Virus record (IMG/VR): IMGVR_UViG_3300017737_000025
Location: 1 to 37,383 of that record
DNA length: 37,383 bases
Origin: a virus
Direction: 5' to 3' (one strand)
The notes beneath the pieces are model-generated. The model was not told the DNA's origin, made no database searches, and was given only the letters and a program-made list of their open reading frames with translations. Shown one piece after another: positions 13,975 to 20,224 of this stretch (position 1 is the stretch's first letter; each line of letters begins with the position of its first letter). The translations under genes were made by a program, and so were the position numbers.

Positions 13975-13977
13975 TAC

Positions 13978-14721
13978 TTAGATAAGGTTATTACGGTAGA
14001 ACTTATCACGTTCTCTCTCCTCTTGATCATATGCATGTAACCTAGATCTAATACCATACTCCTTCTCACTCATCTCATCTCTATCTACTTCCGCAATGTT
14101 TGCTCTCTGTGATGCCATTGATGCATTAGTCATCCACCAACCTGCAATAATATACTTATCACCACTAATAGGAGGCACCCCACAATGAACATAAGACCAA
14201 GTACAAGGGAAGAAACAAATATGACCACGCTTAGGTAATGCTTTGAAACCATCTACAAATGCAGTCTCTCCTCCTTCCTCTACATCATTCAAATAGATTA
14301 GATAAGATATTGCTCTCCAATAACCTTCATGAGCATTAGGATCATAATAGTCATCACTATGCCATTTAAAGAATCCTCCAGGTGTAGTCTTCTGTACGTT
14401 AAATCCTGTGATATAAGAGTTCTTACGAAACAGTGGATAGATTAGATCAGGACATTGATCAGTAATGAGATCAGTATATGTTGCAAGAGTCTTTAGAATA
14501 ACACGTTGTAGTTCTTGTGATTCAAAGTGATACTTACGATTATTATAGATGTGTAGATCAGTAGACTGTTTAATCTTTAGATTTACTTGAGGAGGACCAT
14601 CTTTATGACCACATACACCCTGATGAACATTCTTATCAGTATTAAACTTTGCAATTAGTTTATCGCAAAATTCTTGTGATAGAAGAGGTTCATCAGAATA
14701 ATAAATGTAGTTGTTAAACAT
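13978..14721 (-). CDS. 2OG-Fe(II) oxygenase, prolyl-4-hydroxylase type
   Basis: A 247-aa oxygenase of the P4Hc type. The metal triad is visible as WHSDD (H121, D123) and SYVHCG (H179), with K189 in GDKYIIAGWW for 2OG. Between them is the standard YLIYLNDVEEGGETAF block. A charged 45-aa tail follows the core (from about 200, rich in R, E and D), which is not part of the enzyme fold and may contact a partner. Substrate unknown; phage enzymes of this type could hydroxylate protein prolines. It lies alone between the candidate origin and the fused ORF, with its own AT-rich leader. Confidence 0.92.
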   Translation of the reverse strand: MFNNYIYYSDEPLLSQEFCDKLIAKFNTDKNVHQGVCGHKDGPPQVNLKIKQSTDLHIYNNRKYHFESQELQRVILKTLATYTDLITDQCPDLIYPLFRKNSYITGFNVQKTTPGGFFKWHSDDYYDPNAHEGYWRAISYLIYLNDVEEGGETAFVDGFKALPKRGHICFFPCTWSYVHCGVPPISGDKYIIAGWWMTNASMASQRANIAEVDRDEMSEKEYGIRSRLHAYDQEERERDKFYRNNLI

Positions 14722-14744
14722 AATGTTTGTGGTCTTGTTGTATA

Positions 14745-15506
14745 TTACTTATAAAGATAACCACCTGCCCAATCACAGTTCTCTAATACAAACTCACGCT
14801 CGGTGATAATGAGAAGATTAAAGCGTACTCCTTTAGCAGGTTGTTTGAATGATGCTGCCTTGTATACTTCACCAGTCTTCTTGTCAATGAAGGCATGAAC
14901 TGATTCAGTCTCACCATTCACACATTGCATGACCTTGTGATACTTACGACCAGAAGAGATTAATGCATAAGAATAGTTCTGACCATTAGGATGTGAACGC
15001 TGATGTGACTGTTGCAGTGCATCACACAACATTAGACCATACTTAGTCACATTGAGTTGATTGGTGTTCTGTGCATCCTTCTGAGCACAGTAGTCAGAAA
15101 ATTCTTTACTATTATAGAATGCTTGATCCTGGTTGAATGTGGTGGTGGTCATGGTGGTGTCCTTTGCTGATGAATTAATCATAACAGATGCTGGAGCGTC
15201 ATCGGTGGAGTCCAGTGCCAGTTTAAGAAGTGGCATGGCACTGTATGCACTAGTCTGATCTAGTGCTACGATCTTACCTATCTTATTTGATCTGATGGGG
15301 GCATGGTAAGTGTGCGTAGTGCCTCTCTTTGTTGTCTTAAATTTGACAAACCCCCAGATTGTGCTGACTGTAGCGCCGCTATTGAAATTATAATGGTTAA
15401 GATGGTCACACCAGATGCTAATAACATTTGGTTTAAATTCAGCGGTTCGGTATCTGTATCCTGATGGTGCTTCATAAGGGAAATCAGTAGGTAATTCGTG
15501 CATCAT
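14745..15506 (-). CDS. Apparent fusion of two small cyanophage proteins (253 aa)
   Basis: Residues 1-98 (start MMHELPTDFPYEAPSGYRYR ... SIWCDHLNHYNFN ... STIWGF ... AMPLLKLALDS) form one known small cyanophage family. Residues from the internal Met at 15152 (MTTTTFNQDQAF ... TKYGLMLCDALQQ ... VHAFIDKKTGEVYKAASFK ... CDWAGGYLYK) form another that is normally separate. The 20-residue joint is encoded by DNA resembling a promoter-leader of this region, with TATGAT, TGATTAATTCATCAG and a leader before the internal ATG. Start 15506 is chosen because the 30-aa ORF upstream ends inside the longer frame. Both products, or the second alone from 15152, may be made. Confidence 0.72.
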   Translation of the reverse strand: MMHELPTDFPYEAPSGYRYRTAEFKPNVISIWCDHLNHYNFNSGATVSTIWGFVKFKTTKRGTTHTYHAPIRSNKIGKIVALDQTSAYSAMPLLKLALDSTDDAPASVMINSSAKDTTMTTTTFNQDQAFYNSKEFSDYCAQKDAQNTNQLNVTKYGLMLCDALQQSHQRSHPNGQNYSYALISSGRKYHKVMQCVNGETESVHAFIDKKTGEVYKAASFKQPAKGVRFNLLIITEREFVLENCDWAGGYLYK

Positions 15507-15576
15507 ACAGTTCAGCGTGGCGTTGTAATTCATTGATGTGATAATCTTCAATCGCACCATCAATGGTCTCATTCAT
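15484..15576 (-). CDS. Tiny hypothetical protein (30 aa)
   Basis: A 30-codon frame starting MNETIDGAIEDYHINELQRH, acidic and helical. It starts four bases after the 47-aa gene and overlaps the next start by 23 bases, in keeping with the coupled style around it. Codon use looks protein-like, but the short length leaves doubt. Confidence 0.4.
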   Translation of the reverse strand: MNETIDGAIEDYHINELQRHAELYDARITY

Positions 15577-15580
15577 TATT

Positions 15581-15724
15581 TCACTTGAATGAAAAATTGA
15601 CTCCCACGACTGTTGCTGTTGGGTTCCTTGCGAGTGCAGTTGTGCGAGCATCATGAGGGTTAGCAGCGATTACTTTTTCTTCAAATAGTTTGCCAGCGGC
15701 ATACATTTTAACAATGTAAGTCAT
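15581..15724 (-). CDS. Small conserved cyanophage protein (47 aa)
   Basis: A 47-codon frame starting MTYIVKMYAAGKLFEEKVIA, then helix NPHDARTTALARNP and final strand TATVVGVNFSF. This beta-beta-alpha-beta mini-fold with the A-A-N-x-x-x-A-R-x-x-A-x-A-R-N-P motif is a recurrent small ORF of T4-like cyanophages. It shares an ATGA overlap with the gene before it. Function unknown. Confidence 0.7.
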   Translation of the reverse strand: MTYIVKMYAAGKLFEEKVIAANPHDARTTALARNPTATVVGVNFSFK

Positions 15725-15885
15725 GATCTCATTACCTTGTTGAAGAGTTCATTGAAAGTTTTACGATCATCAACGAGAATAGGATGATCAATTAGATCAG
15801 TGTTGTCAATCATGATCATCAATTCTTGCAACAGAATTAACTCTTCATAATGCAAACCTGTGATACTAAGAGTTTGTTGTGCCAT
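15721..15885 (-). CDS. Small helical protein (54 aa)
   Basis: A 54-codon frame starting MAQQTLSITGLHYEELILLQ. It forms one strand and a long helix (ELILLQELMIMIDNTD) with hydrophobic heptads, ending NELFNKVMRS. The strand-then-LSxxEL/EEL helix pattern recalls the 59-aa protein at 9947. It shares one base with the stop upstream (TGATG) and four with the gene downstream. Function unknown. Confidence 0.65.
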   Translation of the reverse strand: MAQQTLSITGLHYEELILLQELMIMIDNTDLIDHPILVDDRKTFNELFNKVMRS

Positions 15886-16097
15886 CATGATTCTACCTGA
15901 GATCTTTTCTCGTAGTCAATGTTCTGAACATTGAATCCATAGAACTCTGTAATCTCATCCACTAGGTCATCTTCATCACAATGCCAGACACGATGTAAAC
16001 AATCAGTGATGAGTTCTTCCTGAATGTTTGGAGGCAGTTCAAAATCACTGTCCTCAAAATTAAATGCGATCTCGCATACTTGATACTTACTTGTCAT
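15885..16097 (-). CDS. Hypothetical acidic protein (70 aa)
   Basis: A 70-aa protein starting MTSKYQVCEIAFNFED. This ATG is chosen because it shares one base with the upstream stop (TGATG), exactly like its neighbours. The sequence DSDFELPPNIQEELITDCLHRVWHC suggests a strand followed by a helix, then an acidic turn and a second strand (EITEFYGFNVQNIDY). This fits a small alpha/beta regulator, but no family is recognised. Confidence 0.7.
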   Translation of the reverse strand: MTSKYQVCEIAFNFEDSDFELPPNIQEELITDCLHRVWHCDEDDLVDEITEFYGFNVQNIDYEKRSQVES

Positions 16098-16297
16098 CAG
16101 TTCCAACCAGTTGATTCATCAGGATCACTATCTAGTAGGTCAGGATAATACTCCTCAACCTCTTCAGTAATCTCAGCATCAGAATAGTTTGAGTAAGACT
16201 CATTCATGAAGTCATACAGAACACTCATTACAGTTTTTAAATCCATGTCGTCAAGTGTTTGCTGGATGAGTTGGGATTGAAGTGTTTCTCTGTTCAT
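16097..16297 (-). CDS. Acidic helical protein (66 aa)
   Basis: A 66-aa acidic protein starting MNRETLQSQLIQQTLDDM. The longer frame to 16402 would run through the promoter at 16319-16324 and the hairpin at 16336-16352, so the start is set at 16297. Helix, loop, helix: LKTVMSVLYDFMNESYSNYS then DAEITEEVEEYYPDLLD. First gene of a four-gene coupled string running down to 15581. Function unknown. Confidence 0.7.
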   Translation of the reverse strand: MNRETLQSQLIQQTLDDMDLKTVMSVLYDFMNESYSNYSDAEITEEVEEYYPDLLDSDPDESTGWN

Positions 16298-16318
16298 GAG
16301 ATTTGTTCCTATGAAGTA

Positions 16319-16352
16319 ATTATAGAGCACTGAGAGGACGCTAGGAGCGTCC
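16319..16352 (-). promoter_or_regulatory. -10 TATAAT with abutting hairpin
   Basis: Perfect TATAAT at 16324-16319 on the minus strand, 22 bp before the ATG at 16297. A perfect hairpin GGACGC/GCGTCC (16336-16352, 5-nt loop) occupies the -35 position, and no good -35 is visible. The hairpin may end the upstream transcript (stop at 16365) or act as an operator. Confidence 0.6.
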
Positions 16353-16364
16353 CTGTGCCACTTA

Positions 16365-16622
16365 TCAGACTGACTGGACCAGATCACCAACGCGGCGAGC
16401 ATCTGCTACAATACCGCCCAGTGACATGCCCATAAGATCTTCTGCTTCAACAATCTGAGTCAGTTGTGATACAAATGCCTGAGATTCGCTGGTGAACTCA
16501 TACATTTTATCAGGATTAGACTGATATGAAATAGTTACAACTGCATCTTCAATCTTGATGAATGCAACTGCACTGGATTGTTCAGCAGTGAGAATACGAG
16601 CGATAGGAGCGTTCACGATCAT
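16365..16622 (-). CDS. Hypothetical protein (85 aa)
   Basis: An 85-aa protein starting MIVNAPIARILTAEQSSAVA. Strand pair AFIKIEDAVVTISYQSNPDKMYEF, then helix SQAFVSQLTQIVEAEDL, then a G-rich turn and helix DARRVGDLV. The V-T-I-S-Y-Q-S-N-P-D-K-x-Y-x-F motif is reminiscent of KTSC-type or similar small domains in cyanophages. A TATTAA-like -10 and AT-rich leader lie downstream for the next gene, not for this one. Function unknown. Confidence 0.7.
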   Translation of the reverse strand: MIVNAPIARILTAEQSSAVAFIKIEDAVVTISYQSNPDKMYEFTSESQAFVSQLTQIVEAEDLMGMSLGGIVADARRVGDLVQSV

Positions 16623-16680
16623 GATGATAAAAAAATGTTAGTGTTTGTTTGTCTAGGTCTTACGCTTAATACTGTGCAGC

Positions 16681-16845
16681 CTAGGAGAATGGAACGAATA
16701 AGCAATACTTGTTGTTATCGTAGATACCAATGGTTTCACGATCAACTTCAACCCGCTCAAACAATTCGTCCCAATTGTTTACCCACTCTTGGATAGAATA
16801 ATAGGGGATAATGTTATCCCCATGTAGAGCGTAGTTAGTATGCAT
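16681..16845 (-). CDS. Hypothetical protein (54 aa)
   Basis: A 54-codon frame starting MHTNYALHGDNIIPYYSIQE, with Trp/Tyr-rich strands and a helix WVNNWDELFERVEVD, ending YCLFVPFS. The ATG shares one base with the 83-aa gene stop (TGATG). A single Cys and many aromatic residues suggest a compact fold. No family is recognised. Confidence 0.65.
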   Translation of the reverse strand: MHTNYALHGDNIIPYYSIQEWVNNWDELFERVEVDRETIGIYDNNKYCLFVPFS

Positions 16846-17096
16846 CAGCAGGTCATCGGAGCATACTCAGAGCGTGGCATCTGCTCTACGTTGTAGTTAG
16901 TTACCTCAGCACCGTTAGCGATACGCTCTGCCCACTCATTACGTGCTGTGAGCATGGTGACAGTGCTGTAGGACTTGAGACCGTTAGCATTCCAGGTGAC
17001 ACGCTTCTGGAAACGCTTGACGACAGTGCCAGACTCTTCAGCGATGAATGCCTCAGGAAAGAAATCAACCGTGGTGACGAGTGTAGTGAGTTGCAT
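16845..17096 (-). CDS. Hypothetical protein (83 aa)
   Basis: An 83-aa protein starting MQLTTLVTTVDFFPEAFIAE. It has several beta-strands (TVVKRFQKRVTWNANG, SYSTVTMLTA), then a helix RNEWAERIANG and an end VEQMPRSEYAP. It has the clearest promoter of this string (17120-17147) and a leader, CAACCAAGGAACCCC, directly before the ATG. Function unknown. Confidence 0.7.
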   Translation of the reverse strand: MQLTTLVTTVDFFPEAFIAEESGTVVKRFQKRVTWNANGLKSYSTVTMLTARNEWAERIANGAEVTNYNVEQMPRSEYAPMTC

Positions 17097-17119
17097 GGGG
17101 TTCCTTGGTTGATGAATTA

Positions 17120-17147
17120 ATTATAGGGCATCAGGCAGCGATGCCAA
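17120..17147 (-). promoter_or_regulatory. Sigma70-like promoter TTGGCA-16-TATAAT with internal inverted repeat
   Basis: Minus -35 TTGGCA (17147-17142), 16 bp, -10 TATAAT (17125-17120). An inverted repeat GGCATC/GATGCC (17127-17145) covers most of the spacer and the -35, as an operator would, and also contains the stop codon of the upstream gene. Confidence 0.7.
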
Positions 17148-17715
17148 GGGTCTTAGTACCAGTTTGGGAACTGTCACAGGACCACTGGACAATGGGGCGA
17201 GCGATGGCAGTCTGCATCAGTGCTGCAACGTTGGTGCAGATGTAATCATCATTACCGCCACTCTGTCCACCCTGTTGCACATTGAACAAGCAATCATCAC
17301 TCTTCAAGTGTGCTTCAAAATCTTCTTTAGTGATGTAGAACACGCGAATGTCCTGCTCAGAAGGATTAATTCCGCAGAAGATCAGGCGTTCCCAATCCTT
17401 ACATACGGAAACATGATTAATGATGAACTTATCAACGATCACACCACCTTTTTTAGCGCGAGTGGCGATAGAGAACTTAATCTCTGTGAGGATATTACTG
17501 ATCACACGATCATGTCCTGCCGTAGATGTTGCGGCACGTTTGACTTCACAGAGCATGTTCTCCATGAACTTAGACACAAAACGCTCACCAAACTCACCCT
17601 TCTGCTTAGGTGACATGAACACATAACCCTCAAAAGGTGTACCTACCCAAGGATCACTCAGATTGCTGTCAACATAGGAGCGGAGACTACCATCAGCGAA
17701 AAGATTGTCAAACAT
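17131..17715 (-). CDS. PD-(D/E)XK nuclease-like protein (194 aa)
   Basis: A 194-aa protein starting MFDNLFADGSLRSYVDS. The ATG at 17715 is chosen because the longer frame runs through a TTGACA promoter. The restriction-enzyme-fold outline is visible: a helix with conserved Glu (GEFGERFV, E44), then GHDR (D69), then TEIKFS (E78-I-K80), giving the E ... D ... ExK metal-binding set. After it come NHVSVCKDWERLIFCGI and a strand RVFYITKED typical of this fold. It could be a DNA-cutting enzyme acting on host or competitor DNA, or a recombination nuclease. The assignment is from motif spacing only. The 50-aa tail with G and Q is extra. Confidence 0.6.
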   Translation of the reverse strand: MFDNLFADGSLRSYVDSNLSDPWVGTPFEGYVFMSPKQKGEFGERFVSKFMENMLCEVKRAATSTAGHDRVISNILTEIKFSIATRAKKGGVIVDKFIINHVSVCKDWERLIFCGINPSEQDIRVFYITKEDFEAHLKSDDCLFNVQQGGQSGGNDDYICTNVAALMQTAIARPIVQWSCDSSQTGTKTLGIAA

Positions 17716-17739
17716 GGAGTGCCTTGCGTTGATACAGAT

Positions 17740-17768
17740 AGTATGGCATAAAAAAAGCACCCTGTCAA
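17740..17768 (-). promoter_or_regulatory. Sigma70-like promoter TTGACA-17-CATACT
   Basis: Perfect -35 TTGACA (17768-17763) with CATACT 17 bp downstream, 24 bp before the ATG at 17715. A run of seven T lies in the spacer. It sets the start of the nuclease-like gene. Confidence 0.65.
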
Positions 17769-17786
17769 GGATGCTGAACCAGTTCA

Positions 17787-17984
17787 TTAAGTGTCACAGG
17801 GGGGATTGTCAATTGGGGTCAATCTGTCCCACCATTCTGGATAGATCACTAGATTACTCGGTCCAACTGTCAATGTAATATACTTTCCACCAACATCATC
17901 AATGAAGTTTACTACACCATCGTGATCAAAACCATTAGAAGTGTAGAGGAATCGTTGTCCCTTTACAAAATCACTAATCTTCAT
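17787..17984 (-). CDS. Small beta-rich protein (65 aa)
   Basis: A 65-aa protein starting MKISDFVKGQRFLYTSNGFD, with four to five short strands (GVVNFIDDVGGKYITLTVG, SNLVIYPEWWDRL). The outline is like an SH3-type or Tudor-like barrel that binds peptides or RNA, but no family is recognised. It follows cp12 with an 11-base overlap, so both come from one transcript. Confidence 0.65.
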   Translation of the reverse strand: MKISDFVKGQRFLYTSNGFDHDGVVNFIDDVGGKYITLTVGPSNLVIYPEWWDRLTPIDNPPCDT

Positions 17985-18201
17985 AGATTAAACATTCCGG
18001 TTCAGATGGATTGGCATCACAATATAGTTCTAATGGTGATGGGTCATGATGATCACCTGCTTCAATCTCTGCCTTGTGATGTTCTGCATAATCTTCCAGT
18101 TCATGCAACTCACCTTCAATGTGGCGACGTTGATTGGGTGAAATCATAGGATTGTCAAGGATTTCTCTATCCTTGGCGATGTGAGATTCTATGTTCTCCA
18201 T
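17974..18201 (-). CDS. cp12: CP12, Calvin-cycle regulator
   Basis: A 75-aa CP12. The diagnostic C-terminal block reads SPLELYCDANPSEPEC with C61 and C70, the redox pair that lets CP12 bind GAPDH and then PRK and switch off the Calvin cycle in the dark. The N-terminal half is helical and acidic (IEGELHELEDYAEHHK). The second (N-terminal) Cys pair of plant CP12 is absent, as in many cyanobacterial and phage forms. Phage cp12 is thought to divert carbon to the pentose phosphate pathway during infection for nucleotide synthesis. It ends inside the next gene (11-base overlap). Confidence 0.92.
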   Translation of the reverse strand: MENIESHIAKDREILDNPMISPNQRRHIEGELHELEDYAEHHKAEIEAGDHHDPSPLELYCDANPSEPECLIYED

Positions 18202-18234
18202 ATTTTTTGGTAATAGTGAGAGTAAATTTATGTA

Positions 18235-18411
18235 TTATTTATCTGAGGTTTGCTCAGACTGTAGACATTTTACCATAAGATGAGTGAAACGTTCCATTTT
18301 GTCGTGATGTACTGACGCTGGATGTTCCTTAAGTGCTTTTCGCAATGCGTTGAGTTCCTCCAGTTCATTAGGAGTTAATGTACTACAGCGATCCGCTGGT
18401 AAGAATGACAT
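18235..18411 (-). CDS. Small conserved cyanophage protein (58 aa)
   Basis: A 58-codon frame starting MSFLPADRCSTLTPNELEEL, then helix NALRKALKEHPASVHHDK and MERFTHLMVKCLQ. The pattern L-P-x-D-R-C-x-x-L-T-P-x-E-L-x-E-L ... H-P-A-S-V-H-x-D-K-M-E-x-F-T is a familiar small ORF of T4-like cyanophages, often near metabolic genes. Two Cys may bridge or bind metal. Function unknown. It starts behind an AT-rich spacer that holds the end of the 186-aa oxygenase. Confidence 0.75.
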   Translation of the reverse strand: MSFLPADRCSTLTPNELEELNALRKALKEHPASVHHDKMERFTHLMVKCLQSEQTSDK

Positions 18412-18486
18412 GTCGTGGTTTTGATTATGTTAGTATCCTAACATATCTAGGTGACTTACTCAAGTCTGTTAATAATGTTTTAATGT

Positions 18487-19047
18487 TCACTTAAATTGTG
18501 TATACACTGAATAACGTATACCTTTAGTCACTGGAAGTGTTTCATATGGGAACATGAATGCTGATGGAAACACAATACCAGTGCCAGTAGATGAGTCGGT
18601 TTTTTCTGTACCATAGAATTGTAATCCCCCACCTTCACAGTCATCATTAAGATGAATTATTGCTGTGATAGCAGCACCACTAGGTTCATGATGAATCGGA
18701 CAATGATGTTCTACAGTGGATCTTATTAAAGTATATCCAATATCTGTACTGAAAGATGCTGCTCTAGGATAATCTTTGGCATACGAATACATCAATTTAG
18801 AGAATTTATCCATTAAAAGATCATCAATTTTGCCAGGTCCGATACCAACAACATCACATAATTTGTCACCATTGCTCTCTAACTCCTGCCAATCATCATG
18901 TTTATACATACCAATGATTTCTTGACATTCATCAGCAGTAAGAGTATTTTTAAACTGTCTGATATAATCTTGGGTTGCTCTATCAATAAAACTACAGTCT
19001 TCAAACTTCAGTGGTTCTATTGGGTTTTCTAAATCAACAACTTTCAT
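18487..19047 (-). CDS. 2OG-Fe(II) oxygenase-like protein with altered active site
   Basis: A 186-aa protein with the P4Hc-type layout. The usual H-x-D is replaced by HHE (H119, E121) before AITAIIHLNDDCEGGGLQFYG. The distal metal His normally found in the F-P-H-E motif is a Tyr: MFPYETLPVTKGIRYS (Y168). Lys/Arg near 175-178 for 2OG is kept. Either the metal is held differently or the protein is a pseudoenzyme. It follows the 56-aa gene with a 14-base overlap. Of the eight 2OG proteins here, it is the only one with a damaged triad. Confidence 0.8.
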   Translation of the reverse strand: MKVVDLENPIEPLKFEDCSFIDRATQDYIRQFKNTLTADECQEIIGMYKHDDWQELESNGDKLCDVVGIGPGKIDDLLMDKFSKLMYSYAKDYPRAASFSTDIGYTLIRSTVEHHCPIHHEPSGAAITAIIHLNDDCEGGGLQFYGTEKTDSSTGTGIVFPSAFMFPYETLPVTKGIRYSVYTQFK

Positions 19048-19204
19048 CGCTCTTTACTAATTCTTCTAGGTTAGAAATTAACATACCTTGAATCTCCTCT
19101 TGTGACATACTGTTGAGAAAACTCCACTGAGGATCATTCTTATCCCAGTCAATGGTAATTTGACCAGTGTCCTCATCATAATCAATTTTAAGACTATCTT
19201 CCAT
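19034..19204 (-). CDS. Small acidic protein (56 aa)
   Basis: A 56-codon frame starting MEDSLKIDYDEDTGQITIDW, a beta-hairpin of alternating Asp/Ile, then DKNDPQWSFLNSMSQEEIQG and a helix. The S-L-K-I-D-Y-D ... I-D-W-D-K-N-D-P-x-W-S-F-L-N motif recurs in small cyanophage ORFs. It overlaps the oxygenase start by 14 bases and shares one base with the upstream stop. Function unknown. Confidence 0.72.
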   Translation of the reverse strand: MEDSLKIDYDEDTGQITIDWDKNDPQWSFLNSMSQEEIQGMLISNLEELVKSDESC

Positions 19205-19383
19205 TAGTCTTGCTCCTGTTTAAATAGTTTACGACACTTTTTAACTTCTTTGAGTTCATCTTTAATCATTTGATAAGCATCTTCAGGTGTTAGTTTCTTT
19301 GCCATTTCCATAGCAGTGATCATCTCAACTCTGGTTCCAAAGTGTTTAAGTGCTTCCTCAAAACAATTGAGTGATTCATACAT
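19204..19383 (-). CDS. Small helical protein (59 aa)
   Basis: A 59-aa protein starting MYESLNCFEEALKHFGTRVE (ATG at 19383; ATG 19389 is possible). It is entirely helical: EALKHFGTRVEMITAM, AKKLTPEDAYQMIKDELKEV, KKCRKLFKQEQD. The last helix is strongly basic. It overlaps the upstream coiled-coil gene by 8 bases. Function unknown; it may form a complex with that neighbour. Confidence 0.65.
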   Translation of the reverse strand: MYESLNCFEEALKHFGTRVEMITAMEMAKKLTPEDAYQMIKDELKEVKKCRKLFKQEQD

Positions 19384-19558
19384 TGTCATCATCCTTAGCA
19401 ACTATATTATATTGCACTGGATGAATATTGTCAACAGTTCTCCTCAGATCGGAAACATATTTCTCTAACGATTCAATCCTTGCTTCCAAATCTGTAATTC
19501 TATCTTCATACATTTCATCCCGTGGGTCAAGACCAGAATCCGACATTTGATCAAACAT
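19376..19558 (-). CDS. Small coiled-coil protein (60 aa)
   Basis: A 60-aa protein starting MFDQMSDSGLDPRDEMYEDR. A single coiled coil runs through DRITDLEARIESLEKYV and SDLRRTVDNI with L/I at heptad positions. The protein is acidic at the start and basic near the middle, suggesting oligomerisation. It lies directly between the 217-aa oxygenase and the 59-aa helical protein. Function unknown. Confidence 0.7.
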   Translation of the reverse strand: MFDQMSDSGLDPRDEMYEDRITDLEARIESLEKYVSDLRRTVDNIHPVQYNIVAKDDDNV

Positions 19559-19570
19559 GTTATTCTCCTG

Positions 19571-20224
19571 TTAAACTTTTAATTCGTTTTGGAACTCCAA
19601 TGACCTTACACTATCTGCATTAAATGAAAATGTTAGTCTTTGGTCAGTGACATTTTGATCATCACTGAGTTTCACACAATGATTTAGGTGTGGTGGAAAC
19701 AGCACTACATCACCATCAACAAAATTAGTGATGTAATTATCATCATAGTATTTTCTCAATGGACTACTCTGAACATTTATTGGTCCCTGTGTTTTCATTG
19801 AGAGATCTGTTTTTTGAAATGCAAACTGACCAGGCAGACAATTCTTTGCAAAGTAAACACCAGACCAGATAGGTGCTAATCCAGCCTCAGGAAGATGATT
19901 GTGCCATTCTTGTCCTTGACCTGCATAATATGCATTATACCAAAAGTTATAAAACACAATCTCAGTCATTAATCCATAAGATTTATGCAATTTCTTAACT
20001 TGAAATAGCAAATCTTTTTGAAGTTGATTTACTGCCTCCATCGGTGCATAAGGATCATCCTGCTGTACCTGAGGAAATGATGTATTTAATTCACACTGCC
20101 ATGATCTAGGTTGACGTTTAACAACATCCCAGTTATCCCATTTATCATTATATTCATCATGCTTTTCAAACCTGAATTTGATAATGGGTGTTGAAAATAG
20201 TTCAATTACTTCAGTATTTTTCAT
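19571..20224 (-). CDS. 2OG-Fe(II) oxygenase, TIGR02466-like (paralogue A)
   Basis: A 217-aa oxygenase. Core: QGQEWHNHLPEAG (H108, H110), SGVYFAKNCLPGQFAF, LFPPHLNHCV (H182), QRLTFSFNA (R196). The N-terminus has ELFSTPI then KWDNWD, SWQCELNTSFPQVQQDDPYA. It is closely related to the next gene (20211-20837), which shares most of these blocks, so the pair is a tandem duplication. The two overlap by 14 bases. Substrate unknown. Confidence 0.92.
   Translation of the reverse strand: MKNTEVIELFSTPIIKFRFEKHDEYNDKWDNWDVVKRQPRSWQCELNTSFPQVQQDDPYAPMEAVNQLQKDLLFQVKKLHKSYGLMTEIVFYNFWYNAYYAGQGQEWHNHLPEAGLAPIWSGVYFAKNCLPGQFAFQKTDLSMKTQGPINVQSSPLRKYYDDNYITNFVDGDVVLFPPHLNHCVKLSDDQNVTDQRLTFSFNADSVRSLEFQNELKV

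Noticed and set aside
16298-16402. N-terminal extension of the 66-aa gene
   Set aside because: It would read through a perfect -10 box and hairpin; the leader and ATG at 16297 fit better.
17164-17613. Plus-strand 149-aa ORF opposite the nuclease-like gene
   Set aside because: Antiparallel shadow; no promoter or RBS, and the minus-strand frame carries conserved-looking motifs.
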